Below are positions 24,072-31,562 of a DNA stretch of 41,384 nt, piece after piece. How positions within the stretch are numbered: the stretch's first letter is position 1; each line of letters starts with the position of its first letter. A model generated the notes under the pieces. That model did no database searches and had not been told where the DNA came from. It worked only from the letters and a program-made list of their open reading frames with translations. The DNA comes from AP-15 sp035252905 (lineage in GTDB: Bacteria; Pseudomonadota; Alphaproteobacteria; ATCC43930; CGMCC-115725), in the NCBI GenBank assembly GCA_035252905.1, contig DATFCQ010000174.1, positions 1 through 41,384 of the forward strand. Reading direction: 5' to 3'. The translations under genes and the position numbers were made by a program.

Positions 24072-24588
24072 TTCCCGGCATCGCCCTGCCCGGACCTGTC
24101 CGCGATCCGGTCAGCTGGTTGCCCGGACCTGGCCGGATGACCTCCATGACGGTCCCGGCGGCGCTCGGCTTGCCCTGCCCGGCGGATCCCCGGACAGCGG
24201 CCAGGGTGCGGCCGGATTGCGGACAGGGGCCGGCCGTCCTGCCGAGCACCGTGCCGTTGGTCGTGAAATCCGCCGTGCCGATGCCCAATGTGCCGCCCGA
24301 AACGGTAACCATCGTGCAGGTCGTGTAGATCATGAAGGTCAAGACCGTGCCGGGCGCCAGCGTCACCTGCGACCCCGCCGACAATTCCGACATCACGGCG
24401 ACCGGCGGATTGGTTGCGCCGGAAAGATTGGTCACGATCGCCGCCGCCGGCCCCGTCTGGGCCTGTCCCGGACCGGCCAGCAGCAGCAACGGCAATGACA
24501 GCACGGCGGATTTTCGCCTTGTCCTGCGCGAGCTCTGGTCGATCTCGATCCCCCACCAGCTTCGGCTCCGGAAGTTGATCCTCGACAC
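24046..24588 (-). CDS. secreted protein, possibly FecR-like, partner of the CHASE2 cyclase
   Basis: About 180 residues starting at GTG 24588, chosen because GGAGG lies 5 bp upstream; the ORF continues to 24654 without a good start. A basic N-terminus precedes SAVLSLPLLLLAGPGQAQT, a signal peptide with cleavage after AQA-like residues. The mature part, VAVMSELSAGSQVTLAPGTVLTFMIYTTCTMVTVSGGT, has the repeated beta-strand pattern of FecR-type domains, which often accompany CHASE2 cyclases. The C-terminus (PGPGNQLTGSRTGPGRAMPGN) is low complexity. It may present a periplasmic signal to CHASE2. Family assignment is tentative. Confidence 0.6.
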   Translation of the reverse strand: MSRINFRSRSWWGIEIDQSSRRTRRKSAVLSLPLLLLAGPGQAQTGPAAAIVTNLSGATNPPVAVMSELSAGSQVTLAPGTVLTFMIYTTCTMVTVSGGTLGIGTADFTTNGTVLGRTAGPCPQSGRTLAAVRGSAGQGKPSAAGTVMEVIRPGPGNQLTGSRTGPGRAMPGNAGHQNRR

Positions 24589-24680
24589 GGCGCCCTCCTC
24601 ACCATTTGCGCTCTCTGGCACGAGGCGAGAGCAGGCTACAAGTGGCTTGCCCATCCCCGAACATATGTGAGTTGCTTCAC

Positions 24681-24857
24681 ATGACCGGCGATTTAACGGA
24701 CGCCATCCAGGTCACGAGCGAGAACCCGTATCGGCTCGCGCGCGATATCCACGGGATCGGGTTCAAACCTGCCCCGGGCGTGACCCGGGGACAGCCGACG
24801 CCATCGCCGCCCGGCTCGGCATCGAGAAGACGGCGATGATCCGGGTGCAGGCCGCTG
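24681..24857 (+). pseudogene. recD2-like helicase fragment, interrupted by a repeat
   Basis: ITSENPYRLARDIHGIGFK-type sequence (24702-24767) followed, in another frame after a 23-nt insertion, by TADAIAARLGIEKTAMIRVQA (24791-24857) is the helix-hairpin-helix region of RecD2-type ATP-dependent DNA helicases. A whole protein has about 700-750 residues; only about 55 remain. There is no sign of the helicase motifs in either direction, so it is a fossil. Confidence 0.75.
24768..24790. repeat. 23-nt palindromic repeat inserted in the recD2 fragment
   Basis: The insert contains CCCCGGGCGTGACCCGGGG, a palindrome around a 4-nt centre. It lies between the AAA of FK and the ACA of TAD, so removing 23 nt restores the recD2 reading frame exactly. 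The core matches that of the composite repeat at 4159. Confidence 0.75.
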
Positions 24858-25210
24858 CCTCGGACGCCGCACTCGGTGCATCCGCTTGCAGCGAGACAAG
24901 TCGGACGCTTTCGGACAACCTCGCCGCTGGCGGCCGTATCGGCGAAGCGCCGGATTCTGCCCTCAACCGACCTTGCCGCAGGACGCGAAACGATCAGGCC
25001 GATCGCTTTCGCCGCCGCGGCAAGCGGCAGGAGAAGCGGCAGCCGGCATAGCTGGGGCAAACGGGCGTCGTCATCCCCTCCGGCTATCCGCCCTGCTCCC
25101 GATCCGCAAGCCGGCCAGCAGCCAAGTTGACGGTTCCTGCTGCCACACTTTATCAGGAGACATACAACTGGCTTGTTACATTCGAACAGTCCAAACAAAA
25201 AGCGCCGCCT
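24858..25210. other. intergenic stretch with a direct-repeat copy, otherwise featureless
   Basis: No credible gene is seen; ORFs here are short and overlap in several frames. It holds the left copy of the 31-bp direct repeat (24972-25002). AT content rises near 25140-25205, just before the MITE. Confidence 0.45.
24972..25002 (+). repeat. 31-bp direct repeat, left copy
   Basis: A 31-bp stretch beginning CTTGCCGCAGGACGCGAAAC is identical to 29145-29175 and in the same orientation. With two to three mismatches the match extends to about 44 bp. The right copy overlaps the 3' end of the acyl-CoA ligase gene. Confidence 0.85.
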
Positions 25211-25212
25211 GA

Positions 25213-25352
25213 GAGCCTGTTTGAGTGAGGAAAGTGGCGAATGCGCTACGCTTTTCCGCCCTGCAACCGTTCCCGACACGCATGAAGCGTAGGGCGGAAT
25301 AGCGCAGCGTATTCCGCCGACTTCACGGCACAACGGCGACTCAAACAGGCTC
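25213..25352. mobile_element. 140-bp MITE (copy 1)
   Basis: Perfect 14-bp terminal inverted repeats, GAGCCTGTTTGAGT at 25213-25226 and its complement at 25339-25352, are flanked by TGA on both sides (25210-25212 and 25353-25355), consistent with a 3-bp target duplication. Inside is the GGCGGAA...TTCCGCC hairpin family seen alone at 20376. There is no ORF. The ends match the end of the IS5-type element at 41246. Confidence 0.85.
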
Positions 25353-25497
25353 TGAGATCGGGCGCACTACTCGGATAAGTCAGCCAGCCGGATAAAAAGC
25401 CCCGCCGGCGAGGGTGGGGCGCGCAACTTCGCTCTGCAACCGTCACGGCAGGATCGGTGGCGACAAGGGCCGCAATTGCCGCTCCATCTGCACGCCA

Positions 25498-25857
25498 TCA
25501 GTAAGGCCGCGCCCGCCGCGCGGCCAGCCAATCGCGGCAATAGGCCTCCAGATCATCAGCGGCGAAGTCGCTCATCGCGTCGTCGTCGCCGCCCTCGTCA
25601 ACAAGCCAATCCGCGAGATGTTTGGCGTCGATTTCGGGACCAGGGTCGCCGAATTCCTCAAGCCGTGCGAATACGGTCTCGCGCAAGCTCGGCCGCCCTG
25701 GCGGCTCGGCGAGCGCAGCGGCGATCTGCCCGGCGAGTTTGCCGATCGCCTCGTCATCGATCTGCACGAAGCTGCCGTCGCGCTGCGTGATCCCGCGCGC
25801 CAGTGCCGAACGGATGGCGCGGGCGATGCGGGAGGCCTGGTCGAGGGTGTCCGGCAT
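25498..25857 (-). CDS. hypothetical protein
   Basis: A 119-residue acidic protein. The N-terminal half is helical (QASRIARAIRSALARGITQRDGSFVQIDDEAIGKLAGQIAAAL), and the C-terminal half carries DPGPEIDAKHLADWLVDEGGDDDAMSDFAADDLEAYCRDWL. GGAGACAG precedes ATG 25857. There is no membrane segment or signal peptide. I do not recognise the family. It is about 175 bp from the stop of the hydrolase gene on the same strand and could be the last gene of that transcript. Confidence 0.6.
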   Translation of the reverse strand: MPDTLDQASRIARAIRSALARGITQRDGSFVQIDDEAIGKLAGQIAAALAEPPGRPSLRETVFARLEEFGDPGPEIDAKHLADWLVDEGGDDDAMSDFAADDLEAYCRDWLAARRARPY

Positions 25858-26032
25858 GTCTGTCTCCGGGTTGTCAGCCTACTCGCTATCCTATACCATT
25901 TCACCGGCGCGCCATCGGTCTGGTATCGCAGGCCTGCGGATCACCGCAGCCGCGCGCGGTCACCGAGATTGATCTATCGTTGACGGTGCCGTCCCCTCGT
26001 CCCGGGTTGTTCCCTGGTCTCGTCGCGCTGCG

Positions 26033-27235
26033 TTATCCAGGGACCGTCAGCGCGCGCCTGACTTCCGCCACAGCGCTCATCGTCACAGAAATCATCGCGG
26101 TATCCAGGGGCAATTCCTGCGACGACAGGATGGCAATGACAATCCGGTTCCGGCGATCGACAAACAGGTATTGGCCGTGAATGCCCAGCCCGAACAGCAA
26201 AGGGGCTTCATCCGCATCGACATACCACTGGTTTCGGTAGTGCATCCTTCGCCCCGGGAAGAAGGGCGCAAAAACACCCGATGTCCAGGCTTCTTCACTG
26301 CCGTTCAGGGTGATGTCGTCGATCCAGGCGGAGGGGATGATGTGCGCATCCCCGCAGACACCGTCATCCACAAGAAGCTGCCCGACGCGGGCGAGATCGC
26401 GAGCCGTTGCGCAAATCCCGCCCGCGCATCGCGGCGCCCCCAGTCTATCGACCGTGATGTAGGCGCTGCTCTCCGCGCGCATGGGTTTCCAGAGATAGTG
26501 GCTCATCAGATCGGCGAACCGTTGGCCGGACGCCCGCTCGACGACCCAGCCCAACAGGTCGGTATTGGGCGAAATGTAATGAAAGCGCCCGCCATGACGA
26601 CCGTCCGAAGTCCGCAGCGATTGGTAGAAGGAGCGCAGGTCCGAAGGCGACTCTCCAGGACCGAGCGGGTTCCAGTTCGTCGATTTCCGATATTCGACGA
26701 TCGGGCCGGACGTCGCCGTGTAATCTTCGTCGAACGCGACGCCCGTTCTCATATCGAGGAGATGGCGGACGCTCGCTCCCTCGTAGGCGGTGCCGATAAG
26801 CTCGGGCACCCCGACTGTGACCGGTTCGTCCGGGTCGATCTTGCCTTGAAAGACCAGGATACCGGTCAGAAGCCCGAGCAACGACTTCGATACCGACATC
26901 AGGATATGCGGGGTCCGGGGCCCCATATCATTGGCGTACCGCTCGATAACGATCCGTCCCTCATGGAGCACAACCAGCGCATCGGTGCTTGCCCGTCGCA
27001 GAAAGGCGTCGAGCGTCAGCGGCGGCCCCTCGGCGTCGGGTATGCGGAGATTGTCGGCGTTCATTGTCGCGGTCGGCATCGGGTACGCGTTTAAAGGATC
27101 GTGCGGTATGTCGGCGGACGGCACGATCTCGCGCACATGCTGAAATGCCCACCGATTGAACGGCGCAGTGCGCCAGTTCGCCAAGGTCACTTGGCTTTGT
27201 GGAGAGGGCGGGAAACCGTTCATCAGGTCGGTCAT
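26033..27235 (-). CDS. NylB-type serine hydrolase (class C beta-lactamase fold)
   Basis: A 400-residue hydrolase of the penicillin-binding/beta-lactamase superfamily. The nucleophile motif SVSK is at Ser 114 to Lys 117, Tyr 220 is in HYISPNTDLLGW, and a HG-containing strand GLGIHGQYLFVD lies near the C-terminus. Spacing and surrounding residues (LHEGRIVIERY, ILMSVSKSLLG, RHLLDMRTGVAFDEDY) resemble 6-aminohexanoate-dimer hydrolase NylB and related esterases more than antibiotic beta-lactamases. No signal peptide is seen, so it is probably cytoplasmic. It starts 3 bp after the dihydroxyacetone kinase stop, making an unusual two-gene operon. Confidence 0.88.
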   Translation of the reverse strand: MTDLMNGFPPSPQSQVTLANWRTAPFNRWAFQHVREIVPSADIPHDPLNAYPMPTATMNADNLRIPDAEGPPLTLDAFLRRASTDALVVLHEGRIVIERYANDMGPRTPHILMSVSKSLLGLLTGILVFQGKIDPDEPVTVGVPELIGTAYEGASVRHLLDMRTGVAFDEDYTATSGPIVEYRKSTNWNPLGPGESPSDLRSFYQSLRTSDGRHGGRFHYISPNTDLLGWVVERASGQRFADLMSHYLWKPMRAESSAYITVDRLGAPRCAGGICATARDLARVGQLLVDDGVCGDAHIIPSAWIDDITLNGSEEAWTSGVFAPFFPGRRMHYRNQWYVDADEAPLLFGLGIHGQYLFVDRRNRIVIAILSSQELPLDTAMISVTMSAVAEVRRALTVPG

Positions 27236-27238
27236 CGG

Positions 27239-28927
27239 TTACGGCCAGATTGCCTTCATCCAGATCGCGACCGCCATGGCGCCGGCGTCCGGCGTACCCA
27301 TCGCGCGCTCTCCCAGATAGCTCGCGCGGCCGAGCCGGGGATACATTTGGGCGGTTGCCGCCGCGGCCTCTTCCGCCGCTGAAACGGCGGCGCTCCAAGC
27401 CTCGGCCGCGGATCGACCGGCGGCAAGGCTGGCCGCGAAAGCAGTAGCGGCCGGATGCAGGGCATCGAGCATGGTGCGGTCGCCCGGTTTGGCGCCTCCC
27501 AGTTCCGCTATCGCATCGACCGCCGCCGCCAGCCCCGCAGACCAATCCGCCCCGGCGGGGTTTTCGGGCAAAGTCTGCGCTGCGCGGAGCAGGGCTGTCG
27601 CGTAGAGCGGGCCGGAGGTGCCGCCCATCGCACGGCGCAGAGCCTTGGCAATCCCAATCAGCACGGCATCCGGACGCGAGGACCAGACTCCTTCCGGCAA
27701 TGTGCGGATCGCCGCCGCAGCGCGCGTCATGCTCGCACCAAGATCACCATCGCCGGCCGCAGCGTCCAGCTCGGTCAACCGCGCTTCAGCACATTCGAGC
27801 GCGTTTGCCGCAGCCAATGCGCCCTGTTTGATCGTTTCACGGCTCGGCGACGATAGGCGAGAGTCTATCGGTTCCGGCGCCGCCGAGGGGCAGCGGACAA
27901 TCTCACGCGCCGGGCGAATTCGTCCATCGCCCGGCCATGCCGGTGCCGTCGTCGGTGCGTCGAGCCGACGAAGCCGGGCCTCATCGACCGGCAATACCGT
28001 CAGCGACATGCCCGGCATTTCGAGCGCGGTCAGCAGGTTTCCCGACCAGGCGCGAGCGACGCTCAGCCCGCGCTCCCGCAGCAGGGAAATGGCCCGCCGC
28101 GCAACGATCGCCAATTCCATCGGCGGCGTACCGCCCAAGCCGTTGACCAGGAGCGCCACATCGGCGCCGCGACCAAGCCCACGGTCAGTCAGAACCATTT
28201 CCAGAATAGTATCGACAAGCTCGTCCGCCTGGCGGAGCGTCGTGCGTTCGACTCCGCGCTCGCCGTGGATGCCGAGACCAAGCTCGACCTCATCGTCACC
28301 GAGGGTAAAGCCGGGACGCCCGACAGCCGGAACCGTGCACGGCCCGAGCGCCACCCCCATTGTCCCCAGCGACGCTGCGGCGGCGCGCGCCTCCCGCGCC
28401 ACCTCCGGGAGCGGCAGACCGGCCGCTGCGGCCGCGCCCGCTATTTTGTGCACCAAGACCGTGCCGGCAATGCCGCGCCGTCGACCGGGCTCCACCGTAT
28501 CGCGCAGCGCCACATCGTCTGCCACCACCACAGTCTCTACCGCGACGCCTTCGGCGCGCGCGAGCTCGGCCGCCAGGCCGAAATTGAGCCGGTCGCCGGT
28601 GTAATTCTTGATGATCAGCAGCACGCCGGGCGGGCCGGCGACAGCGCGGATCGCGGCCAGCACGGCGTCCGCGCTGGGCGAGGTAAAGACGTCGCCCGCG
28701 ACCGCCGCATGCAGCATTCCTGCACCGACGTAACCCGCATGCGCCGGTTCGTGCCCGCTGCCTCCGCCGGAGAGAACCGCAATTTCACGGCGCGCCTCAT
28801 AGGGCGGCAGGCCCGCGCGGATCACGACGTCCTCACCCTCCAGAAGCGCTTGGCCGGGGGCCAGGTCCGCCAGGCCTTCGAGCATTTCGCGAACCACAGT
28901 GCGTGGATCGTTGATGAGCTTCTTCAT
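27239..28927 (-). CDS. ATP-dependent dihydroxyacetone kinase (DhaK-DhaL fusion)
   Basis: A 562-residue single-chain kinase phosphorylating dihydroxyacetone or a similar short ketose. The DhaK half has GGGSGHEP (54-61) and the substrate-binding His 221 in GIHGERG. The DhaL half, after a linker near 335-365, has the Mg-ATP motif GDGDLG (392-397) and GGTSGPLY. Length and order fit the ATP-dependent type, not the PTS-dependent type. ATG 28927 (MKKLINDP) is the family-typical start; a GTG 18 bp upstream is also in frame. It is the first gene of an operon with the NylB-like hydrolase. Confidence 0.93.
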   Translation of the reverse strand: MKKLINDPRTVVREMLEGLADLAPGQALLEGEDVVIRAGLPPYEARREIAVLSGGGSGHEPAHAGYVGAGMLHAAVAGDVFTSPSADAVLAAIRAVAGPPGVLLIIKNYTGDRLNFGLAAELARAEGVAVETVVVADDVALRDTVEPGRRRGIAGTVLVHKIAGAAAAAGLPLPEVAREARAAAASLGTMGVALGPCTVPAVGRPGFTLGDDEVELGLGIHGERGVERTTLRQADELVDTILEMVLTDRGLGRGADVALLVNGLGGTPPMELAIVARRAISLLRERGLSVARAWSGNLLTALEMPGMSLTVLPVDEARLRRLDAPTTAPAWPGDGRIRPAREIVRCPSAAPEPIDSRLSSPSRETIKQGALAAANALECAEARLTELDAAAGDGDLGASMTRAAAAIRTLPEGVWSSRPDAVLIGIAKALRRAMGGTSGPLYATALLRAAQTLPENPAGADWSAGLAAAVDAIAELGGAKPGDRTMLDALHPAATAFAASLAAGRSAAEAWSAAVSAAEEAAAATAQMYPRLGRASYLGERAMGTPDAGAMAVAIWMKAIWP

Positions 28928-29144
28928 CTCCGGCTCCGTCGGCACCTAAGGAGAGGCGAGTATGTTCCCCTGTCGCGGCAAATCGTAGAGGGCAAGTGCT
29001 GCGGAACCGCAGCGCCGGGTGGAGCGTATCGCCTGTCGAGCGCTGGCGGCTCGTGGCCACTGCCGAGCCCGGCGTTTCCCCGCCGGAGCGAAAGAATTTT
29101 TTCGCAGCCAGCGACGGCGGACGGCCGCTTTGGGGCCAACCAAT

Positions 29145-29175
29145 CTTGCCGCAGGACGCGAAACGATCAGGCCGA
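29145..29175 (+). repeat. 31-bp direct repeat, right copy
   Basis: Identical to 24972-25002 in the same orientation. It covers the last three codons and stop of the acyl-CoA ligase gene (29167 onward) and the bases just beyond. The segment between the two copies is about 4.14 kb and contains the MITE, the hypothetical gene, the hydrolase and the kinase. The rest of 28946-29144 shows no gene. Confidence 0.85.
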
Positions 29176-30711
29176 CCGCTTCCAGTAGGGATCACGCAAT
29201 ACCCGTTTCAACAGCTTGCCCGTTGGGGTGCGGGGCAGCTCGGCGACAAAATCGATCGAGCGCGGGCATTTGACGTGCGATAGGCGGGCGCGGCAGAAGG
29301 CGATGAGTTCCGCAGCCAGCTCGGGGCCGGAATCTGCACTGTCGAGAGGCTGCACGACGGCCTTCACCTCCTCGCCCATTTCCGCGTTGGGGACGCCGAA
29401 GACTGCGGCGTCGATCACCGCCGGATGCGTCACGAGAACATTCTCCGCCTCCTGCGGATAGATGTTCACGCCGCCCGAGATGATCATGTAGGCCTTGCGG
29501 TCGGTCAAATAGAGGTATCCGTCGGCGTCGACATGGCCGATGTCGCCGAGCGAGGCCCAGCCATTCGGGTGGTAGGCGGCGGCGGTCTTGTCCGGGTCGT
29601 TGTGGTACGAGAACGACGGCCCGCCGGCGAAGTAGATTTGGCCGGTCGCGCCGGGCGGCAGTTCCTCGCCGTTTTCATCGACAATCTTGAGCGACCCGCC
29701 GAGGCTGCGCCCAACCGTGCCGGGATGCGCGAGCCACTCATGCGAGTCGCAGAACGTGGCGCCGACGCCTTCGGTCCCCGCGTAGTATTCGACGAGGATC
29801 GGGCCCCACCAGTCGATCATCTGCCGCTTGACCTCGATCGGGCAGGGAGCGGCCGCATGCACTGCGCTCTTCAGCGACGAGAGGTCGTACTTCCGGCGCA
29901 CCGCCTCAGGCAGTTTTAAAAGGCGAACGAACATCGTCGGCACCAGCTGGGTGTGCGTCACCCGGTACTGCTCGATAAGGCGGAGGAATTCCTCTGCGTC
30001 GAACCGCTCCATGATGATCGCGGTTCCTCCGACCATCGCGGTCACCGATGTGAAGAGCAGCGGCGCGGCATGGTAGAGCGGCGCCGGCGACAGGTAGACC
30101 GACTCCGTGTCGAGACCGCACATCCGGCAGCACAGCGCATCGGCGAGCGGGTTCAGGCAGCCGAGCGGCTCGTTGAGGAACGGCCGCTTGACGCCCTTTG
30201 GGCGGCCGGTCGTACCCGACGAATAGAGCATTGCGTAGCCGGTGATCTCGTCGACGACCGGGACGGGCGGCATCGCGGCAAGCGCCGAATCCCACGATCG
30301 CCAGCCCGGCCTCGCATTGCCGGTCATGTAACGGATCACCTCGGGCGCGAGCCGGGCGGCCGCGTCGCCTGCCGCCGCAGCCATCGCCTCGGTGGCAACG
30401 AAGACCTTGGCGCCGCAATCGGCGACGATATAGGCGATCTCGCCCGGCGAGAGGTGCGTGCTGATCGCAGTGTAGTAGAGCCCGCAGCGTTGAGCCGCCC
30501 AGCAGATCTCGAAGAAGCGCAGCGAGTTCTCCGCGAGCAGCGTGATAGAGTCCTGCGGTTTGAGGCCGAGTGCGCGAAGCTGCTGCGCGCCCTGGTTTGA
30601 GGCGCGGTCGAGTTCGCCGTAGGTGATCGCCGACCCCGACCCCGCCATCCGATAGGCGGTCTTGTCGGGCATTGTGCGCGCGTGATGGCCCGGGTGTAAG
30701 GTCATCGGCAT
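29167..30711 (-). CDS. acyl-CoA synthetase / AMP-dependent ligase
   Basis: A 514-residue ANL-superfamily ligase that activates a carboxylic acid to its CoA thioester through an acyl-adenylate. The P-loop-like motif is YSSGTTGRPKGVK, followed by YYAGTEGVG (A5), GWASLGDIGHVDADGYLYLTDR (A7-A8 hinge) and the catalytic Lys in PTGKLLKR near the C-terminus. The acid cannot be specified. Start is 30711 or the Met two codons later. It is divergent from the SDR at 30763 and forms with it and the acyl-CoA dehydrogenase a beta-oxidation-like set. Its stop lies in a direct repeat. Confidence 0.92.
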   Translation of the reverse strand: MPMTLHPGHHARTMPDKTAYRMAGSGSAITYGELDRASNQGAQQLRALGLKPQDSITLLAENSLRFFEICWAAQRCGLYYTAISTHLSPGEIAYIVADCGAKVFVATEAMAAAAGDAAARLAPEVIRYMTGNARPGWRSWDSALAAMPPVPVVDEITGYAMLYSSGTTGRPKGVKRPFLNEPLGCLNPLADALCCRMCGLDTESVYLSPAPLYHAAPLLFTSVTAMVGGTAIIMERFDAEEFLRLIEQYRVTHTQLVPTMFVRLLKLPEAVRRKYDLSSLKSAVHAAAPCPIEVKRQMIDWWGPILVEYYAGTEGVGATFCDSHEWLAHPGTVGRSLGGSLKIVDENGEELPPGATGQIYFAGGPSFSYHNDPDKTAAAYHPNGWASLGDIGHVDADGYLYLTDRKAYMIISGGVNIYPQEAENVLVTHPAVIDAAVFGVPNAEMGEEVKAVVQPLDSADSGPELAAELIAFCRARLSHVKCPRSIDFVAELPRTPTGKLLKRVLRDPYWKRSA

Positions 30712-30762
30712 CGCTCCCCGCCACGCCGTGCGGGGCTCAGCTTAGCAGAAGGGAGGAATGCG

Positions 30763-31545
30763 ATGCAGCTCGATGCCTCGATCGCGGCGGTCATCACCGG
30801 CGGCGCCTCGGGCCTGGGCGCGGCGACGGCGCGCCGCCTGGCCGGGCATGAGGTCAGGGTCGCGCTGTTCGACCTGAACGCCGAACTTGGCGAGCGGGTG
30901 GCGGACGAGATCGGCGGCGTGTTTTGCCGGGTCGACGTGACATCGGACGCGGAGGTCGAGGCCGGGTTTGCGCAAGCCCGCGGGCTCGTCGGACAGGAGC
31001 GGATCCTGGTCAATTGCGCCGGCATCGGCGGCGCTTTCAAGACCGCCGGGCGCGACAAGGAGACGGGCGAAATCAGGCATTTTCCGCTCGATGTGTTCGA
31101 GCGGATCATCCGCATCAACCTGATCGGCACCTTCCGCTGCATCGCCAAATCGGCGGCCGGGATGCTGACGCTGCCGCCGGGTGAGGATGGCGAGCGTGGC
31201 GTCATCATCAACACGGCCTCGGTCGCAGCTCAGGACGGGCAGATGGGACAGGCCGCCTATTCGGCCTCGAAGGCCGGTATTGTCGGCCTGACCCTGCCGG
31301 TTGCCCGCGACCTGATGGACGCCGGCATCCGCGTCAACACGATCCTGCCCGGGCTCTTCGACACGCCGCTCCTCCAGCGCGCCCCTGAGCGCGTCAAGGC
31401 CGGATTGGCGGCCTCGGTGCCGTTCCCGAAGCGCCTCGGCCGCCCTGATGAATACGCGGCGCTGGCCGAAGCGATGATGACCAACGGCTATTTCAACGGC
31501 GAGAGCGTGCGGCTCGACGGCGCGATCCGCATGGCGCCGCGCTGA
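30763..31545 (+). CDS. SDR, 3-hydroxyacyl-CoA dehydrogenase type 2-like
   Basis: A 260-residue SDR. TGGASGLG is at 12-19, Asp 37 (LFDLN) indicates NAD(H), NCAG is at 84-87, Asn 119 is in INLIG, Ser 153 is in TASVAA, and the catalytic pair is Tyr 166 and Lys 170 in YSASK. The insertion KTAGRDKETGEIRHFPLDVF and the motif GQMGQAAYSASKAGIVGLTLPVARDL are typical of the HSD10/3-hydroxyacyl-CoA dehydrogenase type 2 group. GGGAGGAATG precedes ATG 30763. The acyl-CoA dehydrogenase follows 17 bp later, so oxidation and hydroxyacyl oxidation are coupled genetically. Confidence 0.92.
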   Translation: MQLDASIAAVITGGASGLGAATARRLAGHEVRVALFDLNAELGERVADEIGGVFCRVDVTSDAEVEAGFAQARGLVGQERILVNCAGIGGAFKTAGRDKETGEIRHFPLDVFERIIRINLIGTFRCIAKSAAGMLTLPPGEDGERGVIINTASVAAQDGQMGQAAYSASKAGIVGLTLPVARDLMDAGIRVNTILPGLFDTPLLQRAPERVKAGLAASVPFPKRLGRPDEYAALAEAMMTNGYFNGESVRLDGAIRMAPR

Positions 31546-31562
31546 GCCGAGGAGAGCGTTCG

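Noticed and set aside
24606..24839. 77-residue plus-strand ORF as a gene
   Set aside because: Its recognisable part is a recD2 fragment and its C-terminus is a frameshift product caused by the 23-nt repeat.
26033..27235. Antibiotic-resistance beta-lactamase
   Set aside because: The motif context (Ser 114, Lys 117, Tyr 220 and the surrounding sequence) matches NylB-type hydrolases, and no export signal is seen.
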